DNA from: Litorilinea aerophila
GTDB taxonomy: Bacteria > Chloroflexota > Anaerolineae > Caldilineales > Caldilineaceae
Reading direction: 5' to 3'
Assembly: GCA_945905745.1 (NCBI GenBank)
Contig: CAMDQF010000029.1
Span: 1 to 34,389 of the forward strand
Length of the DNA stretch: 34,389 nucleotides
In this document: positions 31,136 to 34,389 of the stretch, in pieces
How the letters are laid out: each line of letters opens with the position of its first letter
Position numbering within the stretch: the first letter of the stretch is position 1
The notes under the pieces: model-generated
What the model saw: only the letters and a program-made list of their open reading frames with translations
What the model was told of the DNA's origin: nothing
Databases searched by the model: none
Program-made: the position numbers and the translations under genes

Positions 31136-32949
31136 GGCTGGGAAAGAGAAGGGAGGAAGGGAGGAAAGGAGGAAGGGAGGAGGAAACCGGTCAGGGAGTG
31201 CTGCTTCGTTTGGTCTACACAGAGACACCAGTCGCAGGCGAGGGCGGGCGGGCTGGTCAGTTCGTAGAGAGTGAAGTTTCCGGCGCGCAGCCGTTCCTGC
31301 CAGCCGATGGCGCGCTGTTGCAGCCGTTGGGCAGCGGAGTCTACGGCGGCCCAGGTCGGTTCGATAAGAAATTTTCTCCGTTCTGGGCTTTTGGCTGCGT
31401 TGTCGGCCAGATAGACGGCGTTGGGAAACCAGCGCAGTTCGAAATCGGTGGCGGCGGGCTGGTCCGGTGTGGCTGTGAAAAAGGCAAAACGCAATTGCCA
31501 GCTCACGTCCCGGTGATAGACAATTGCATTTGTCGGCGCGTGGGCGTGCAGCCAGGCGATGCTCTCGTGCAGGCCCGTGTAGTCGCCGTGATCCCCGCCC
31601 ACGGGCAGGCTGCCCCGGGCCGCGGTCAACGCGGGAGGGAGGAAGAAGAGGGGAATCAGCAGCGCGGTGATCCATCCGAGCATCGGTTGCAACCGACGCC
31701 GGTTATGGGTAGTGGGTTGAAATGCACTGAGACGCCGACTCTGCCAATCCGTTTCAATGGGTTTCCCGTGCCAGCCGCCGAATTGATTCGGCGGCGGAAC
31801 GGTCAGCGCGGCGATCCATCCGACAAAGAGTGCCAGCAGAGGAGCCAGCGGCAGGAGATAACGATCCCAGATTTGGAGGCTGGTGACGACGTGCAGGGCA
31901 ACAAAGCCGATGGACCAGAGAATTATGAATGGTGAATTGTGAATTGTGAATTGTGAATTGTGAATTGCGAATTGCGGTTTGGACGCCAGAATCCAATACC
32001 CAATACCTAATATCCAATACCCAATCACCCACCAACTCCCGGCCAGGTTCCACGCCACCGCCCCCCATCGGGTCGCGCGGGGCAGCCATTCTCCTGGCGG
32101 AAGCAGGGCGAGCGGCGCGTAATGGCTCACGCCTAAATCCCAGGGCGATGGGGCCACGGCCCAGCGGGAGGCGTCCCAGAGAAGGATGGGGAGGGTGAGG
32201 AGGAGGAAGCCGAGAAGGAAAATTGCGAATTGCGAATTGCGAATTGCGAATTGCATTGACTGGCGCGCCGGCACTTTTGCCTTTCCCTTTTGCCTTTTGC
32301 CTTCTTCCCCTCTGCGTCTCTGCGTCTCTGCGTTAATGAATAGTATTCCCACAATCAGCGGCACGTAGAGCAGCCCCTGCTGTTTGGTGGCGATGGCCGC
32401 GGCCAGAAAGAGGCCAGCCCACAAGGATCGGTGGGTCAGCGCTGCATAGAAGGCAAGCATCCCCCACAGGACGAGGGTGGGGTCGGTGTAGGCGGTGGGG
32501 GCAAAGCTGATGGCAAAAGGGCTAAGGGCATAGGCTGTGGCAGCGAAAAGCCCGGCCCGAAGGTTCCAGAGCGCCCGACCTGTGGCCGCGACGACGCCAA
32601 TCGTGAGCGTATCCGCGGCGATGTTGAGCAGGCGGGCGGCGGTTTCGGATGGGCCAAGAAGCTGGAACGTCCCTCCCAGCAGCCAGAGGAAGAGCGGCGG
32701 TTTGTCTGGCCAGAGGGTCAGCGCCCAGGGATCGACCCGCCACAATTGGAGCGCCCAGACGCTGTACATCGCCTCGTCTTCCCGGAAAGGCCAGGCGGCG
32801 AGCAGATGCAGACGCAGGGCAAATCCGCCCAGACAGAGCCCAGCCAGAGCCAGTCGTTTTGCCAAAGTCAGAAGAATGGCTTGTACCCCGGCAAGAGTAG
32901 TCGGGGGGAAGGAACGCGGGAATGGGCAGGGATGGACGTAGCCGGCCAT
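31132..32949 (-). CDS. GT39/ArnT-like membrane glycosyltransferase (GT-C)
   Basis: A 605-residue polytopic glycosyltransferase. The first extracytoplasmic loop carries FREDEAMYSVWAL (Glu57, Asp58, Glu59), the acidic motif of polyprenyl-phosphate-sugar-dependent GT-C enzymes; WPDKPPLFLW follows. About ten transmembrane segments precede an extracytoplasmic C-terminal region. It should use a lipid-linked sugar, plausibly made by the GT2 enzyme encoded just upstream. Its ATG overlaps the GT2 stop (TGATG). Repeats account for about residues 205-244, 308-340 and the last 17 or so, including the end of the protein (LLPSSFPPFLPSLSQP). Confidence 0.87.
   Translation of the reverse strand: MAGYVHPCPFPRSFPPTTLAGVQAILLTLAKRLALAGLCLGGFALRLHLLAAWPFREDEAMYSVWALQLWRVDPWALTLWPDKPPLFLWLLGGTFQLLGPSETAARLLNIAADTLTIGVVAATGRALWNLRAGLFAATAYALSPFAISFAPTAYTDPTLVLWGMLAFYAALTHRSLWAGLFLAAAIATKQQGLLYVPLIVGILFINAETQRRRGEEGKRQKGKAKVPARQSMQFAIRNSQFAIFLLGFLLLTLPILLWDASRWAVAPSPWDLGVSHYAPLALLPPGEWLPRATRWGAVAWNLAGSWWVIGYWILGIGYWILASKPQFAIHNSQFTIHNSPFIILWSIGFVALHVVTSLQIWDRYLLPLAPLLALFVGWIAALTVPPPNQFGGWHGKPIETDWQSRRLSAFQPTTHNRRRLQPMLGWITALLIPLFFLPPALTAARGSLPVGGDHGDYTGLHESIAWLHAHAPTNAIVYHRDVSWQLRFAFFTATPDQPAATDFELRWFPNAVYLADNAAKSPERRKFLIEPTWAAVDSAAQRLQQRAIGWQERLRAGNFTLYELTSPPALACDWCLCVDQTKQHSLTGFLLPSSFPPFLPSLSQP
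31141..31186. repeat. GAAGGGAG octad array at the GT39-like gene's 3' end
   Basis: Five or so GGAAGGGA/GGAAAGGA units. On the coding (minus) strand they encode the C-terminal PSSFPPFLPS. The same family is in the U32 gene at 14518-14556. Confidence 0.88.
31930..32028. repeat. CACAATT array next to CAATACC array inside the GT39-like gene
   Basis: 31930-31976 is six TGAATTG-type heptads (read as CACAATT on the coding strand, encoding IHNSQFT units); 31991-32028 is CAATACC heptads (encoding GYWILGIGYWIL). Both in frame. Confidence 0.9.
32219..32337. repeat. Composite of three repeat families inside the GT39-like gene
   Basis: 32219-32256 is four or five CGAATTG heptads, 32275-32305 is TTTTGCC heptads, 32306-32337 is TCTGCGTC octads. 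On the coding strand they read NAETQRRRGEEG, then GKRQKGKAK, then MQFAIRNSQFAI, all in one frame. Confidence 0.92.
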
Positions 32950-33689
32950 CAGTCCACGAAACGGTATTTGATCAGCGTCGAGATAGCGCTGAAGCCGTCC
33001 CGCCAGGTGAGCTTCTTGCCTTCATGAAATTCCCGGCCATTGTAGCTGATGGGGACTTCAAAGATGGAGTGACCCCGTTTGAGGATTTTGGCGGTCAATT
33101 CCGGCTCGATTTCAAAGCGGCGGCTGTGCAGGGGCATCCCACTGATCACATCCCGGCGGAAGCATTTGTAGCAGGTCTCCATATCGCTCAGAATTGTACC
33201 GTAGAGCAGATTGGTCAGGATTGTAACCCCTTTGTTGCCCAGCGTGTGGGCCAGGCTCATGGCCGAGCGGGGGCCACCCAGAAAGCGGCTGCCGTAGACA
33301 ACCGGCGTGCGTCCCTCCAGAATCGGCTCCAGCAGTTTGATAAAATCTCTGGGGTCGTACTCAAGGTCGGCGTCCTGGATAATGAGAATGTCGCCGCTGG
33401 CCGCCTCAAAGCCTGTGCGCAGGGCCGCGCCTTTGCCGCCGTTGTTGGCGTGGAAGATGATGCGGATGTCTGGATAATCTTCCGTCTGCCAGCGGTCGAG
33501 AATCTTCCGAGTACCGTCAGTGGAGCCGTCGTCCACAATCACAATTTCTCGTTCCAGTATGACAGGTTCACCGATCATTGGATTCGAGCCGTCACCGTTG
33601 ACGGTCAAATCCACGGCCTGCACCCGGCGCACAATCTCTTCCAGGGTGGCGATCTCGTTGTAGACGGGCATAATCACAGAGAGTTTCAT
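32949..33689 (-). CDS. Family 2 glycosyltransferase, dolichyl/polyprenyl-phosphate sugar synthase type
   Basis: A 246-residue GT2 enzyme starting MKLSVIMPVYNE. VDDGSTDGT and QDADLEYDP (Asp motif for metal and nucleotide-sugar) and GSRFLGGPR, then FEIEPELTAKILKRG and VPISYNGREFHEGKK are typical of DPM1-like synthases that charge a polyprenyl phosphate with a sugar at the cytoplasmic face. No membrane helix is visible. ATG 33689 is chosen because the upstream open frame crosses a palindrome. The stop overlaps the GT39-like start, so the donor-making and donor-using enzymes appear coupled. Confidence 0.92.
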   Translation of the reverse strand: MKLSVIMPVYNEIATLEEIVRRVQAVDLTVNGDGSNPMIGEPVILEREIVIVDDGSTDGTRKILDRWQTEDYPDIRIIFHANNGGKGAALRTGFEAASGDILIIQDADLEYDPRDFIKLLEPILEGRTPVVYGSRFLGGPRSAMSLAHTLGNKGVTILTNLLYGTILSDMETCYKCFRRDVISGMPLHSRRFEIEPELTAKILKRGHSIFEVPISYNGREFHEGKKLTWRDGFSAISTLIKYRFVD

Positions 33690-33705
33690 TCGATATTCCG
33701 GCAAT

Positions 33706-33734
33706 TGTACGTCGGACTGCCAGTCCGACGTACA
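33706..33734. terminator. Perfect palindrome TGTACGTCGGACTG, likely hairpin between genes
   Basis: 14-bp arms (33706-33719 and 33721-33734) separated by a single base. It lies 13 nt after the ANTAR regulator's stop and 16 nt before the GT2 start. No T-tract follows. The core GTCGGACTG recurs at 34377-34385. Confidence 0.55.
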
Positions 33735-33747
33735 GTGGCTACTTAGA

Positions 33748-34332
33748 TCAGTACTCACCGACCTGGTGGGCCAGGATAATTGCTTCGGCTACCGCGCGCA
33801 TGGACTTGCGGTTGTTCATGCTCATCTTCTGGATACGCCGGAAGGCTTCGGCCTCGTTGAGGTTCTGATTGTCCATCAGAATACCCTTGGCCCGCTCGAC
33901 AATTTTGCGGGTTTCCAGGGTCTCGCGCAGATCGCCCACTTCCCGCTCCATTGTGCGGAATTCGGTGAAACGGGAGAGCGCCACTTCGATAGCCGGAGTC
34001 AGGTCGCTTTCCCGGAAGGGCTTGACCAGATAACCAACCACGCCAGCCTCCCGGGCTTTTGTGACCAACTCCTGCTGGCTATAGGCGCTGAGCAAAAGGA
34101 CCGGTGCTACACGCTCTTCGGTCAGGATGCGCGCTGCTTCGATGCCGTCCATATCCGGCATTTTGATATCCATGATTACAATGTCGGGGCGCAGTTCTTT
34201 CGCCAGATTGACCGCGCTGCGCCCGTCTCCCACGTCGCCCACAACCAGATAGCCCAGGTTTGTGAGCATTTCTCGCAGGTCCATACGAATCAGTGATTCA
34301 TCGTCAGCAATGACAATTCGTGTACGCTCCAC
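33748..34332 (-). CDS. ANTAR-domain response regulator
   Basis: A 194-residue regulator. Receiver domain: DD at 10-11, phospho-acceptor Asp55 in MDIKMPDMDG, Ser in LLLSAYS, Lys in YLVKPF. After a helical linker (about 119-140) comes the RNA-binding ANTAR domain (RKIVERAKGILMD, SEMN-type helix, AVAEAII). Phosphorylated relatives bind dual-hexaloop RNA hairpins and prevent termination in leaders. The start is GTG 34332 with GGAGGAG 7 nt upstream. No cognate histidine kinase is in the window; its target is unknown. Confidence 0.93.
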   Translation of the reverse strand: MERTRIVIADDESLIRMDLREMLTNLGYLVVGDVGDGRSAVNLAKELRPDIVIMDIKMPDMDGIEAARILTEERVAPVLLLSAYSQQELVTKAREAGVVGYLVKPFRESDLTPAIEVALSRFTEFRTMEREVGDLRETLETRKIVERAKGILMDNQNLNEAEAFRRIQKMSMNNRKSMRAVAEAIILAHQVGEY

Positions 34333-34370
34333 GGTTTCTCTCCTCCGGTTTCTTCGATGTACCTCTGCCC

Positions 34371-34389
34371 TCGTAGGTCGGACTGGTAG
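34371..34389. repeat. Partial copy of the GTCGGACTG repeat at the window end
   Basis: TAGGTCGGACTGGTAG matches the arm of the palindrome at 33706-33734 over GTCGGACTG. The rest lies outside the window. Confidence 0.5.

Noticed and set aside
31136-31675. Upstream extension of the YfhO-like frame by 180 residues
   Set aside because: It is Arg/Pro-rich out-of-frame reading of the GT39-like gene; the hydrophobic N-terminus begins at ATG 31135, which overlaps the previous stop as in a coupled operon.
5361-32337. Repeats explained as assembly or sequencing artefacts
   Set aside because: Many different families, correct frames in genes, imperfect units and defined spacers argue against it, though exact unit numbers may be unreliable in short-read assemblies.

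Overview
The window reads as chromosomal DNA of a GC-rich, free-living heterotrophic bacterium. Gene content (a long U32 protein with a second Cys cluster, an AmaP-like protein next to ScpB, hydantoinase and CehA-type hydrolases, lipoate-dependent E2/E3, GT-C glycosyltransferases) together with dense short-unit repeats suggests Chloroflexota (Anaerolineae/Caldilineae-like). This is inference from impression; there is no rRNA or marker gene to prove it.

Layout. 265-2759: a glutaredoxin-thioredoxin reductase fusion converges on an MDR oxidoreductase and a small membrane protein that lie downstream of recJ. 2883-6399: recJ and a YprB-type RNase H-fold exonuclease gene diverge from a repeat-filled promoter region. 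6577-8134: an SCP2-like protein and an iron-dependent alcohol dehydrogenase, ended by a clear intrinsic terminator. 8461-9840: clpS, a molybdopterin-oxidoreductase-fold protein, then a GxxExxY (PD-(D/E)XK-like) gene boxed by inverted repeats. 9866-13665: hyuA-hyuB. 13662-17120: a U32 protein and a Phd/PIN toxin-antitoxin pair, all on the minus strand. 17303-19843: a CehA/McbA-like protein. 20257-22105: an Nfu-N protein, a glycosylasparaginase-like hydrolase and a DinB-like protein. 22191-26703: E2, E3, a hotdog thioesterase and an MBL hydrolase. 26766-34332, minus strand: an ANTAR response regulator, then GT2, GT39-like and YfhO-like genes that overlap end to start, then AmaP-like and scpB.

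The outstanding property is a swarm of about thirty short repeat elements in 34 kb. Most are arrays of 7-nt units (GGGGACT, GGTATTG, CAATACG, CACAATT, CAGTnnn, CGTGAAG, GACGnnn, GGCAAAA) or 8-nt units (CGCAGAGA, GAAGGGAG), and many are arranged as two inverted arms around a short non-repeat spacer. They fill intergenic gaps and also sit inside genes without breaking the frame: yprB, hyuA, hyuB, the U32 gene, E2 (both linkers), the YfhO-like gene (three sites) and the GT39-like gene (several). Because 7 and 8 are not multiples of three, a uniform array reads as a single periodic peptide per strand in any frame. Strands free of stop codons are found inside genes, whereas strands containing TGA are found at gene ends, where they supply the stop codon (recJ, thioesterase, MBL). 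They resemble the short tandemly repeated repetitive (STRR) heptamers of heterocystous cyanobacteria. Two elements also show terminal inverted repeats with flanking direct repeats.

Regulatory reading: recJ, the U32 gene and the Nfu-N gene have a -10 hexamer placed so that transcription would begin at the start codon (leaderless mRNAs). Most other genes have ordinary Shine-Dalgarno sites.
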